45,042 nt of DNA from positions 1 to 45,042 of IMG/VR virus record IMGVR_UViG_3300020215_000017. The stretch is one strand, 5' to 3'. The first letter of the stretch is position 1; the number at the start of each line of letters is the position of its first letter. The stretch is from a virus. The notes beneath the pieces are model-generated. The model searched no databases. It was not told the DNA's origin and saw only the letters and a program-made list of their open reading frames with translations. A program made the translations under genes and the position numbers. Shown piece after piece: positions 12,393 to 21,266 of the stretch.

Positions 12393-13711
12393 TGGCTGAA
12401 CCAGGGGTTTATGTAGGCGACGAACGAGTAGATAACGGTAGCGGGGGCGGTGGCTCTGGTGGCGGTGGCGGCGGTGGTGACCCCATTGCTGAAGCCATCG
12501 CCCTGCAAAACCGCATGCAGGCTGAAGCGAATGCCTTCCAAGCCGCACAAGCCGCTGCCGCCCGTGCACACGCTGCGGAACAGGCACGCCTCGACCGTGA
12601 GTTCCAAGCGCAGCAGGCAGAGCTAGCACGCGCCCTCTCCCGCGAGCAGTTCGAGAAGACCTACGTTGAGAACAAGCGACAGTACGATCTCAGCAAAGCG
12701 CAGCGTGACCGGGAGTTCCTCTACAGTCAGCGACAAGCGTGGACCCAGTTCGCCACGAACTACCAGTTGCAGGCTGAGCAGATTAAGACTGCCCGCGAGA
12801 ACTTCTACGCGAATCCTCGTAACCTCGTCCAGCGATTCGGCGCAGCTAACGGTGCGGACCCCGCTGTTCGCCAGTCAATAGAACGTGACTATAAACGCCG
12901 TGCTGCTGGTGGAATGATTACACCCGCTGAGTTGGCTTCAGGAATCGCGTTTGAATATGGTGTAGACCGCAACTACAAGCAGCCGTCGTATGAGCTTCCC
13001 GAAGCGTTCAACCCAGACAGGATGTACGCCGGTGCGCCTAACTCCATGCAGGCTGAACCCCCAGCGGCAGCTACAGGTGGCATAGTCAACATCTCAGCCG
13101 AGGAAGCACTCGACCTTATCGCTGCGAACCGCCCGAACATCGCAGAGCACTACCGCGCGAACGGTTGGACTATCAACACGCCAGAGGACATGCGCAAGGC
13201 TATCGCTGACTGGCTTCAGATGACCGACGACCCCAACGTCCTCAGTGTAGGTAGGAACCCTCAACAGTACGCGATTAAGCAGGGATTTGTGAAGCCCCCG
13301 GTTCCAGCGACTCCAACCATTCCAGGTGGTACTGCTCCGAAGGGTGGCGGCGGCGCGACGACCCAGCCAATCGGCGCTCGTGACCCAATGCTCGACCCAC
13401 AGCAAGCACGTATCCAGCCTATCGCACCGGCGAACCTGCTTACACCGGCAGCGCAGCCGACTATCAGTCAGCCGATGGGTAGCAACGCCTCGATGATCTT
13501 CAACCCAAGTAACTCGTTTGTTGACCCCGCTAGGGCACCCATACCCCCGGCTGCCCTCGGTTCCGCTGGTCGCTACGTCAAGGTACCTGACCTCGGTAAC
13601 AGTGAAGTAGCCAATGACATCGAGCAGCAAATGTACCTTCCGACGAATTACCCAGGTGTACAGGAAGGTGGACCCCTTAGATGGGAGTACGCTGAGATCG
13701 TGAATCGTTAG
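12392..13711 (+). CDS. Internal virion protein candidate with Gly linker and coiled coil, 439 aa
   Basis: ATG 12392, with GGAGAAACG upstream. A glycine stretch (about residues 15-30) is followed by a coiled coil rich in Gln, Ala, Arg (about 31-130). A middle domain follows, then a Pro/Ala/Gln-rich region (about 295-400). The architecture resembles podovirus ejection proteins, but I recognise no named family. An SD (TTAGGAGTAACC) for the next gene overlaps its stop. Confidence 0.7.
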   Translation: MAEPGVYVGDERVDNGSGGGGSGGGGGGGDPIAEAIALQNRMQAEANAFQAAQAAAARAHAAEQARLDREFQAQQAELARALSREQFEKTYVENKRQYDLSKAQRDREFLYSQRQAWTQFATNYQLQAEQIKTARENFYANPRNLVQRFGAANGADPAVRQSIERDYKRRAAGGMITPAELASGIAFEYGVDRNYKQPSYELPEAFNPDRMYAGAPNSMQAEPPAAATGGIVNISAEEALDLIAANRPNIAEHYRANGWTINTPEDMRKAIADWLQMTDDPNVLSVGRNPQQYAIKQGFVKPPVPATPTIPGGTAPKGGGGATTQPIGARDPMLDPQQARIQPIAPANLLTPAAQPTISQPMGSNASMIFNPSNSFVDPARAPIPPAALGSAGRYVKVPDLGNSEVANDIEQQMYLPTNYPGVQEGGPLRWEYAEIVNR

Positions 13712-13720
13712 GAGTAACCA

Positions 13721-14428
13721 ATGTATATATCCCCACGAGGACTACCAACATACGACCACACACCACGCTCAGTTTACGATAGGTGGTTGCGCAAACAGCA
13801 GAGCTACTACCCCTACGGCGGTAACCCTGACTACGTTGATGTCAGTTCCGACAACGACATCGTGTTCAACCTCGACGAGACCGCTGAGGCGCGTGCGATC
13901 TATGACAGACTGCGCGAACAGTTCCTCGGTCACACCTTGAGTACCAACGAGAACGCTATCCGCGTGGACCCGACGACTGGCCGCGCCCTCACAATGCAGG
14001 AGTTGCAGCAGCAGTGGGAACCCAGTCTTGGCAAGTTCACGCCACGGTCGGTCTTCTCCTACAACGACTCGATGAAGGGTGACTACCGCTACTACGACTA
14101 CCTGAACGAAGCAGGCCGCAAGCGCCTCTACGGTGATCCCGGCTACCTGCGGGATGTCTTCAGGCGGACCCCTGTACCCACTCAGTTGGGGGGTATCCTC
14201 ACGCCGGACCGCATTCGGGAACTCCCTGGCGGTCAGGCTGAAATCGGTGCTATCTCAGCATACGATCTGAACCGCCTTGACTCTGCGCATAGGGATGCTC
14301 TCGGCTCATTCACCATGGGTGGCGGCGAAGAACTCGAAGACTACATCACGCGGTCTCTACGCAATAACGTAGGTACGCAGCGAGGATTCAGTCGTGGCTT
14401 CGCATCGCCAAGGAGCTACTACGGATAG
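13721..14428 (+). CDS. Virion-operon protein, 235 aa
   Basis: ATG 13721 follows TTAGGAGTAACCA. It is Tyr/Arg/Asp-rich, with a short Tyr-rich N-terminus (PRGLPTYDHTPRSVYDRWLR) and a C-terminus ending in SPRSYYG. No domain recognised. It lies just before the giant internal protein and overlaps it by one base (TAGTG), so it is probably part of the same ejection complex. Confidence 0.7.
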   Translation: MYISPRGLPTYDHTPRSVYDRWLRKQQSYYPYGGNPDYVDVSSDNDIVFNLDETAEARAIYDRLREQFLGHTLSTNENAIRVDPTTGRALTMQELQQQWEPSLGKFTPRSVFSYNDSMKGDYRYYDYLNEAGRKRLYGDPGYLRDVFRRTPVPTQLGGILTPDRIRELPGGQAEIGAISAYDLNRLDSAHRDALGSFTMGGGEELEDYITRSLRNNVGTQRGFSRGFASPRSYYG

Positions 14429-17400
14429 TGGCTAAGCCCTTTATCCCTGAGGAAGAGTACGATCCATACGCCCCTGTAGAACCAGCAGCAGAGAGTGCTC
14501 GCCCTGGCGGTGACCCTATCTCTGAGGCTCAGGCGATTTGGGATGCTCAGAACGCGACCGCTCAGCAGCAGCCAGTATCTCCTGCGCCTGTGGAGGAGCC
14601 TTCTCCAGTAGCAGTTCAAACATCGCCTCCTGCGCCCGCGCCCCAACAAGCCCCTCCTGTAAGTTCTCGACTGCCTGCTCGTACAGCCCCGACGCAGCAA
14701 CAGCCGCCCACCAAAGGGCCGCAAACTCCGGTTTCACCGTCTGTTTCTTCGCCGCCTCAACCGTCTCGGCTAGTTCCGCCTTCGACATCACGTCAGCCAT
14801 CGGGCAACCTCCCAGCGAATTTCTACAAATATAAGGACACCATAGCAGACGCAGCCAAGAGGCACAACATCCCCGCTGCCGTTCTCGCTGGACTGCTCAA
14901 CACTGAGTCCAACTACGACAACGATGTAATCTCAGGGAAGCGCCTCTCCTCGGCTGGTGCTGGCGGCATCGCTCAGATGATGGAAGCTACAGCCAAGGAA
15001 CTGGGCATCGACAGGTTCAACCCAGAGCAGTCGATCTATGGTGCTGCTGCTTACCTTGAGCGGCTACAGAAATACTTCGGCGGCGACCTTCAGAAGGCAA
15101 TCAAAGCGTACAACACTGGCGCTGGTAACATCGAGAAAGGAATTGAGTTCGATGAGACCCGTATGCACTCAGAGCGAACGTGGGCTTCCGCAGGACTCTT
15201 CGAGCAGGAGTTTACAGGCACTCAAGACCCTGCGAAAGCGAGTGCGCCGAAGTCTGCGCTTGCTGGCGTACTTGACAAAGCTCGAACGCAGGTGGGGAAA
15301 CGTTATGCGGGACCAGTCATCGGTGAACCTGACGCCCTCCGCTGGGGTGACCCCGGATACGACTGCTCGTCCTTCGTCTCTGCGATGTTCAAGGAAGCGG
15401 GGATCAGCCTAACCCCGTTCACCGACCGCATCGCTGATGAGACCGACGAAGTAACCGGCAACACGGCATCGCGGCCTGGTGACCTCATTCTCTTCAAATA
15501 CGACGACCAGTACCAACCGGGAGTGAAGTACCCCCACGTCGGCATCTACCTCGGTGACGGCAAGATGATCGACGCGAGCTACGGTCGGGGTGTTGCCATC
15601 CGCTCGATTGAGGAAGTCGATCAGCAGTTTGAAATCCGCCGCGTCCGTGGTCTCAGCGATGAGGAAGCACAAGCGATCACCCAGCAGAGTGAAGCTACCG
15701 GCGCTGAGATCAACGAGCAGCAACCCCCTTTCGGCGGTCGGTACGTAGACCCCGATGAAGGTTCCGCCGCTGGTGTCGCCCAGTCCTCGATAGACCCTCG
15801 GCTGCAAGTCCTCCTGAACCAGCAGGACTTCAACCCGGAAGACCCGACAGCAGGTATCCCCCAGATCAGCGCCCCACAGAGTGGTGGCGGTTACGGCGGC
15901 TGGGGCGAACCTGAAGTCAATCCCACTACGCAGCTAACCTACGACTACGACCCGTATGCACAGGCCCCTGCTGGCGCTGAAATCGAACAGACCGATGCTG
16001 TCGTTGACTTCATGGATCGTGTTGGCAATACGGCAAAGGGCCTCGGCACACTCGCTGGAATCCTACTCACTGGCCCCGTAGGAGTCATCGGTGCAACGAT
16101 TGCTAACGAACTAGGCGCACCGACTGGCGCTGATGATGTGCTGCCACTCATGGACAACTCACTGCTCCGTGACATGGATCGTGCACGGGGTGGTGTTGTC
16201 GGTGCTCTCGGTGCAATAGTCAACGGTGGTGACATCCTCGGTGAAGCATGGAAGGGCCTCGAAAACCCACAAGAGTTCTCAACTACCGGCCTCCTGTATG
16301 AGAAGGCAAGACAAGAAGGTAGAGAACCTGGCCTCCTCGAAGACATCCTCGGCTTCGCTGGTGATGCTGTTCTGGACCCCGCGAACCTCGCTGGTGGCAT
16401 CGGTGCTATCGTCAAAGGCGGCAAGCTCATCGGTATGTCCGACAATGTGCTCGTGCCGCTGGTCCGTGCCGCTGACAACGCAGGTATCGGCGGCGTCCTC
16501 AAGACCCTCGACCATAACGCTGGCCGTATCGCCAAGGAACTTGTCCAAGTCTACGCTGATGAAACCGGCTCTGCTGCCGTGCCCTCTGACCTCGCTGCGA
16601 AGATCACCTCAGCGATCCGGCGCAACGCAAACCAAGCCGACGTTCAGCAGGAGATGGACCGCCTTAGCCAAGTGAGTAACGCCTTCTTCAAAGGTGAGAT
16701 CATCGACGATCTTGCGAAGAGCATCCCCCAACTGGACAGTTCACCAACCGCTGCGGTGAACGCTATGCGCCGCATCTCACAGAACTTCCCGCAGACTGAT
16801 CTCATCATGCGGACTGCTGCCCTCGGCCCAGACCCAGGGAAGACCATGCACCCAGCGGCGCTTCGCGGTAGCATCGTTTCATCGGAATCCGCTGGTGCTT
16901 GGGCACTTGAAAAAGACGCCCTTATGAATCAGTGGACGAAGGTAGGACGACGGGTCTTCGGGAAGAACCTCATGGACGGGAAGCAGGATATCACCGCTGT
17001 CCCCTACGACAATTCATGGGCACCACCACCTGGGACCGTCCGTGATCCTCGGCACACCCTTCGCCATATGATTGAACGCCCAGACCGCTACAGTTTCACA
17101 CCACTACAGAAAGAGTTTATCGAACGTTTTCAGCGTGACATGATAGGTGACGGCAGCCCCAACAGTGGTGATTGGGCAATGACCAAACGCTTTGGTGGTG
17201 GTGACGAAGAGCTTGCCCCCATCACTGGTGGCCGATATTTCCCGACGCTACCGTTCCAGAAGGAAGACATACCGTTCCAAGGCACCGGCTCAACCATGCT
17301 GTCGAATACACAGTTCTTCCAGCATGAGCGTGCTTTCCAAACAATTGAGGACTTAGTAGAGTCAAAACCTAACTTCGATTGGGAGCCTCGCTTTCCCGTT

Positions 17401-20400
17401 GCGTATGGCCGTCGCCTCGATGCTGGTATCACTTCACGGGCGAACCTGCTATTCACCTCCGCTGTGAAGAATGCTGGCGTCTCCCTTGAGCTTACCCCAC
17501 AGCAGACGATTCTAAAGACAGTGCAGGCACGACTCAAGCAGCGGGAACGGAACTTGCAGCGACAAATCACCGAGACCTCTGGTCGCGTGAAGCAGCAGTG
17601 GGTTTCCGCTAACCGGGCTAACCGCCTCGGTGAGTTCCTCGAACAGCGTACCGACGACTACCTCGCTGGTAAGGTTGGCGAGCGTGAGATGGAACTGATC
17701 TTCGCTAAGACCCTGCCTGTTGAGAAGGCCCTTGATGACCTTATGGTTGCGGAGCTAGACCTCGACCACGCTGAGGAAATTGCACGCGCCACGGCAAGGC
17801 GTCTGAGCGATCCTATAACCGACCCGACGTTCAACACACGGCAAGGCGGCACGGAGTTCTCGAAGCGGATTAACAAGACCGAAGGGCCGATGCCTAAGCT
17901 TGACATCGAGAAGTACGTCCGCAATCAGCCTGAAGTCAAGGCAGCGAAGAAAGCCATCCGCAACGCTACGAACGAACTGAACGAAGCAGAGCGTGTTGCT
18001 GGTATGGCTACGATCCGTGCCGCCAAAGCCACTGCTGCCTTCGAGGAAGGTGCATATCAGACGGGTAAAGTCAGCAAGTTCGCTGACAAAGAGACCGCTG
18101 ACTTCCTAAAACAAGAGGCTAGCCTCGCTGATGCACAGACCAAACTAGCGGCTGTTCAGAACCGCCTCTCCACCATCGTTGGAAAGATCACCCCATCTGT
18201 CCCCGAAGGTTATGTAAAGCTCGACCAGTCGAAGGTCCGTATCCCCGCGTTGCAAAACATGGCCTTCCCACCTGACCTTGCTAGGGACATCCAATCAGTG
18301 CTTGAACGCCCCGAAGCTGAATGGATGCGTATCGCTGGTGGCATCAAAGGCGTGACCTTCGGCTTCGACCAGTCGGCCCTCGGCGTCCACAACTTCATGT
18401 CGATGGCTGTGAGTCCTGTGGACACCGCCGCTGGCATGGCCGACTTCGCTATGCGTGCTATACGCAAGGAGAACTTTGAGCACAAGATTCTCGAATGGCG
18501 TGAGAACGGTCTCATGGATAGGGCGCGTAAGCATGGCCTCATGATGTACGGCGTGCAGAATGACGTTGAGATCAACCGCCTGCGGGGTAATTTCCAATCG
18601 CGGAACCCCTTGATGAAAGCCGCTGCTGTCAACAACATGATGAACGACGCCATGTTCGGGCGGTACCTCAATACCTTGAAGATGGAGCAGTTTGACCTGC
18701 GTGCCCGGTTTTTCCAGAAGATTGCTGGCCCAGGTAACGAGGACGCTGCATTCGACGCTGCCGCTGACTCGGTGAACAAAACGATGTACCTCGTGAACAG
18801 AGCGAGACGTGGGCTGTCTGCTGACCGCGCTGCGAAAGAAGGTCTTGCCCTCACGTCGAGCAGCTTCGTCCGTGGCCCCATCGAGACGACTGCCGACGCT
18901 ATCGCTGGGTTCGGTGGTATCAAACCGATGGTTGAAATAGTCCTCAACAGAATGGACGGTATTCCCATCGAAGCAGCCAGCATGCGGCAACTGTGGTCGG
19001 CCTTCGAGTTCTACACGGGGCTCACCACGACTGCTGCCCTCGCCGGTGGTATCGCAGCAATTGTTGGCCTCTCCCCCGAGAAGATGGCCGCTGTGGTCAA
19101 CCCCCTGAGTGAAGACTTCGGTGACCTCTACCTACGAGGTTCTGACCAACCACCGACAAGGATGGGTCTGCGGCAGATCGACTTCATGAAAGCACTGATC
19201 CCCCACAAGGATAAGCGCACTGGCGAGACAGTATGGGACTTGCCGAACTGGTTGACTGGACGCCTCGGCCCTCTTGTACAAACTGGCTACGAACAGATTA
19301 GCAACAGGGACTACCAAGATAACAAGTTGTTCTACGGTGACACGGCTCAGCAGTTTGGTCAACGCGCAACGCACCTTGTTAGTGGCGCACTCCCCGTCTC
19401 GTGGGCTGGCTCCATAGGGGATGTTGCCAAAGGGACAGGCCAGCAAACAATGGACGCTGGTCAAGCCTTCTGGATGACCATGATTGAGTTCTTCGGTAAG
19501 AGCGCACCTATGGCTTCACCGTCCTTCAAGGTCAACCAAATCAAAGAGGACATCGCCGCGAAGACTGGCCGCCACATCAATGACATCCGGCCAGAGGAGC
19601 TTGAAGCCGACCCCCGGTACGCTGCTGCCCGTGCTGCCCAACTGCAAGAACGTGTCCGCCAGGAAGAAGCAGGCAGTGAGTATGCGACGTACCTGAATAA
19701 GAACGCTGAGATCACGAAGACCTTCAAAGACGCGATGGACCGCAACAGAGAGATATTCCTTGGGAATGTCCCTGGCAAGTCCATGACGATCAAAGAGTGG
19801 ACTGACGCGCGGCGCGAGCTTATTCAGAATCGAGTCGCCTCATCGAAGCAGACCGCACTCGACTTCAAGGCTACCGTCGCCTACTTCAACAAACTCGAAG
19901 CTGAAGAAGCGAAGTCCGGTGTAGTCACTGTGAACTCAGCCTATGGTGAATACCTGAAGATGTTCGACCAAGCAACGGTTGACGGTGCTATCGACAGCGA
20001 TACTTTCGACGACCTGCTTACCACATGGGAAGAGAAGTACGCCTCTCGTCCTGACATCATGGAAGAGGTCAACCGTCGTCTCGGCACTGGTGTCGAACCG
20101 ATGGACACTGCATACCGGCAAGCACGGCAGGTGATGTCTCCGTACCTCAGTATTCGCAAAGACCTCGTGAAAGAGAACCCCGCGAACGCGAAGATCGAAG
20201 AGTTCATCAAAGAGCAGGAACAGGCAATCAAAGGCAATCAGCAACTCTCAGCTACAGACAAGGTGGCTGCACTCGCTGAAGTCCAGAAGATTCCCCAAGT
20301 CCGTGCGTACTTCGAGCTAATCAAAGCCCGCCAAGAATGGATCGTCAAAAACAACCCCGACATCGCGTTGGCGGTCGCCCAATGGTACCCGGAGTCCCAT

Positions 20401-20469
20401 GCCGCTCGCTACCTCAAGAAGAACGGGTACAACGCGCCGCCGTTGAAGATTCCCAACCCCACCAAGTAA
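14428..20469 (+). CDS. Giant internal virion protein with lytic transglycosylase and NlpC/P60 domains, 2013 aa
   Basis: Order: acidic start; a Pro/Gln-rich linker (about 30-125); an SLT-type lytic transglycosylase (about 127-245) with catalytic Glu near 160 in LLNTESNYD and a later AIKAYNTGAGNIEKG; an NlpC/P60-type peptidase (about 280-410) with Cys near 313 in YDCSSFVS and His near 370 in YPHVGIYLGDG. Then follow about 1600 residues of helical sequence with glycine-rich hydrophobic stretches (near 540 and 1530). It would be ejected with the DNA, cut glycan and peptide bonds of the wall, and form the trans-envelope channel, as T7 gp16 does with its single transglycosylase. Two hydrolases in one ejection protein suggest a thick or heavily crosslinked wall. 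Start GTG 14428. Confidence 0.88.
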   Translation: MAKPFIPEEEYDPYAPVEPAAESARPGGDPISEAQAIWDAQNATAQQQPVSPAPVEEPSPVAVQTSPPAPAPQQAPPVSSRLPARTAPTQQQPPTKGPQTPVSPSVSSPPQPSRLVPPSTSRQPSGNLPANFYKYKDTIADAAKRHNIPAAVLAGLLNTESNYDNDVISGKRLSSAGAGGIAQMMEATAKELGIDRFNPEQSIYGAAAYLERLQKYFGGDLQKAIKAYNTGAGNIEKGIEFDETRMHSERTWASAGLFEQEFTGTQDPAKASAPKSALAGVLDKARTQVGKRYAGPVIGEPDALRWGDPGYDCSSFVSAMFKEAGISLTPFTDRIADETDEVTGNTASRPGDLILFKYDDQYQPGVKYPHVGIYLGDGKMIDASYGRGVAIRSIEEVDQQFEIRRVRGLSDEEAQAITQQSEATGAEINEQQPPFGGRYVDPDEGSAAGVAQSSIDPRLQVLLNQQDFNPEDPTAGIPQISAPQSGGGYGGWGEPEVNPTTQLTYDYDPYAQAPAGAEIEQTDAVVDFMDRVGNTAKGLGTLAGILLTGPVGVIGATIANELGAPTGADDVLPLMDNSLLRDMDRARGGVVGALGAIVNGGDILGEAWKGLENPQEFSTTGLLYEKARQEGREPGLLEDILGFAGDAVLDPANLAGGIGAIVKGGKLIGMSDNVLVPLVRAADNAGIGGVLKTLDHNAGRIAKELVQVYADETGSAAVPSDLAAKITSAIRRNANQADVQQEMDRLSQVSNAFFKGEIIDDLAKSIPQLDSSPTAAVNAMRRISQNFPQTDLIMRTAALGPDPGKTMHPAALRGSIVSSESAGAWALEKDALMNQWTKVGRRVFGKNLMDGKQDITAVPYDNSWAPPPGTVRDPRHTLRHMIERPDRYSFTPLQKEFIERFQRDMIGDGSPNSGDWAMTKRFGGGDEELAPITGGRYFPTLPFQKEDIPFQGTGSTMLSNTQFFQHERAFQTIEDLVESKPNFDWEPRFPVAYGRRLDAGITSRANLLFTSAVKNAGVSLELTPQQTILKTVQARLKQRERNLQRQITETSGRVKQQWVSANRANRLGEFLEQRTDDYLAGKVGEREMELIFAKTLPVEKALDDLMVAELDLDHAEEIARATARRLSDPITDPTFNTRQGGTEFSKRINKTEGPMPKLDIEKYVRNQPEVKAAKKAIRNATNELNEAERVAGMATIRAAKATAAFEEGAYQTGKVSKFADKETADFLKQEASLADAQTKLAAVQNRLSTIVGKITPSVPEGYVKLDQSKVRIPALQNMAFPPDLARDIQSVLERPEAEWMRIAGGIKGVTFGFDQSALGVHNFMSMAVSPVDTAAGMADFAMRAIRKENFEHKILEWRENGLMDRARKHGLMMYGVQNDVEINRLRGNFQSRNPLMKAAAVNNMMNDAMFGRYLNTLKMEQFDLRARFFQKIAGPGNEDAAFDAAADSVNKTMYLVNRARRGLSADRAAKEGLALTSSSFVRGPIETTADAIAGFGGIKPMVEIVLNRMDGIPIEAASMRQLWSAFEFYTGLTTTAALAGGIAAIVGLSPEKMAAVVNPLSEDFGDLYLRGSDQPPTRMGLRQIDFMKALIPHKDKRTGETVWDLPNWLTGRLGPLVQTGYEQISNRDYQDNKLFYGDTAQQFGQRATHLVSGALPVSWAGSIGDVAKGTGQQTMDAGQAFWMTMIEFFGKSAPMASPSFKVNQIKEDIAAKTGRHINDIRPEELEADPRYAAARAAQLQERVRQEEAGSEYATYLNKNAEITKTFKDAMDRNREIFLGNVPGKSMTIKEWTDARRELIQNRVASSKQTALDFKATVAYFNKLEAEEAKSGVVTVNSAYGEYLKMFDQATVDGAIDSDTFDDLLTTWEEKYASRPDIMEEVNRRLGTGVEPMDTAYRQARQVMSPYLSIRKDLVKENPANAKIEEFIKEQEQAIKGNQQLSATDKVAALAEVQKIPQVRAYFELIKARQEWIVKNNPDIALAVAQWYPESHAARYLKKNGYNAPPLKIPNPTK
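14516..14800 (-). CDS. Antisense open frame with strong ribosome site, 94 aa (doubtful)
   Basis: On the strand opposite the Pro/Gln-rich linker of the giant protein, ATG 14800 follows GGGAGGTTGCCCG. The predicted product (MADVMSKAELAETVEAAKKQ, then a Trp/Ala/Glu/Leu helical part) looks like an ordinary soluble helical protein. The opposite strand codes for low-complexity sequence, which can accidentally give such a frame, since Gln codons read as Leu in antisense. No promoter was found. I list it because ribosome site and composition coincide. Confidence 0.25.
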   Translation of the reverse strand: MADVMSKAELAETVEAAKKQTVKPEFAALWWAAVAASGLYEQAVENLQEGLVGARAQEAMFELLLEKAPPQAQEILAAAERSRSEHPKSPEPQR

Positions 20470-20527
20470 ACATAACTACTTGACAATAACTAGATTTGCC
20501 CTTATAATGCGGGCAGCCTAGTTATGT
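20470..20527. promoter_or_regulatory. Inverted ACATAACTA operator pair around the capsid promoter
   Basis: ACATAACTA at 20470-20478 and its reverse complement at 20519-20527 flank the -35/-10 boxes, centres about 49 nt apart. A third related element, AATAACTAG, lies in the spacer. The same 9-mer occurs at 1050-1058, 1222-1230 and 2687-2695. The protein that binds it is unknown. Confidence 0.6.
20480..20508 (+). promoter_or_regulatory. Consensus promoter for scaffold and capsid genes
   Basis: TTGACA (20480-20485), 17-nt spacer, TATAAT (20503-20508): a full match to the sigma-70 consensus, in the only sizeable gap of the virion operon (70 nt). It should boost the scaffold and capsid genes, needed in the highest amounts. 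Exact ACATAACTA boxes flank it as an inverted repeat (20470-20478 and 20527-20519), a likely operator pair. Confidence 0.85.
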
Positions 20528-20539
20528 TAAGGAGTTTGC

Positions 20540-21256
20540 ATGCCCGATAACGAGGAGGTTCAACCTCTTGCCTCCGACGCTGATCCCGTCGAGCAGGAAT
20601 TTGAGCCCAACCAAAACGAATCGGCTGAGGAAGAGTTTGTTACAACCGGCCAGTTGTCCAAGCTACGGTCTCAGATTGAAGATGAAGTTCGACGGCATTT
20701 CAACAGTGTCGCGGACAAGCAAAATGCAACACTCCAGTCAAGGCTAGACCAAGCGACTCGTGAAATCGAGAAGCTACGTCGTGAACGTGAAGAGGCAGAT
20801 GTCTCAGAGCGGACTTACGACCAGCAGACTGCGTATTGGCGACAGCGTTACGAGGAAGCACAGGCTAAACTCGACGCCATGCCCAATGCGGAAGTCATCG
20901 ACAAGACGATGTTCGCCATGTCCGAAGGGTTCTCCGAGGCCTTGGGACGAGACTGGCAGTCAATCATCAATGAGATGGGTGACGACGCACAAGATTGGGG
21001 AAGGTTCGCCAAGCGTCTAACGAAGATGGCCCAAGGCAACTCGCAGCCTCCAGCAATGGACGTTGAGGAAGAGGAACCACAGCCAACCCAACGTAAGGGT
21101 CCACAGCCCTTGCCCTCAGGATACACCGCCAAGCCCCCGTCTCGCAGTGCTCCGGTGACCAAATACAAAACGCAATCACAAGTCCGCATAGCACATGCCA
21201 ACGGTGAGATTGATAACAGTCAAGCCCGCGACTTGCTAAGCAGACTTCCGGCATAG
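20540..21256 (+). CDS. Scaffolding protein, 238 aa
   Basis: ATG 20540 follows TTAAGGAGTTTGC. It is acidic at the N-terminus, then has a long coiled coil (about 35-115), a helical middle, a Pro/Gln-rich linker and a basic C-terminal end (about 190-238) that would touch the capsid shell. Position immediately before the capsid gene, size and composition all fit a scaffold that organises procapsid assembly and then leaves. Confidence 0.82.
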   Translation: MPDNEEVQPLASDADPVEQEFEPNQNESAEEEFVTTGQLSKLRSQIEDEVRRHFNSVADKQNATLQSRLDQATREIEKLRREREEADVSERTYDQQTAYWRQRYEEAQAKLDAMPNAEVIDKTMFAMSEGFSEALGRDWQSIINEMGDDAQDWGRFAKRLTKMAQGNSQPPAMDVEEEEPQPTQRKGPQPLPSGYTAKPPSRSAPVTKYKTQSQVRIAHANGEIDNSQARDLLSRLPA

Positions 21257-21266
21257 GAGCCAGCTA

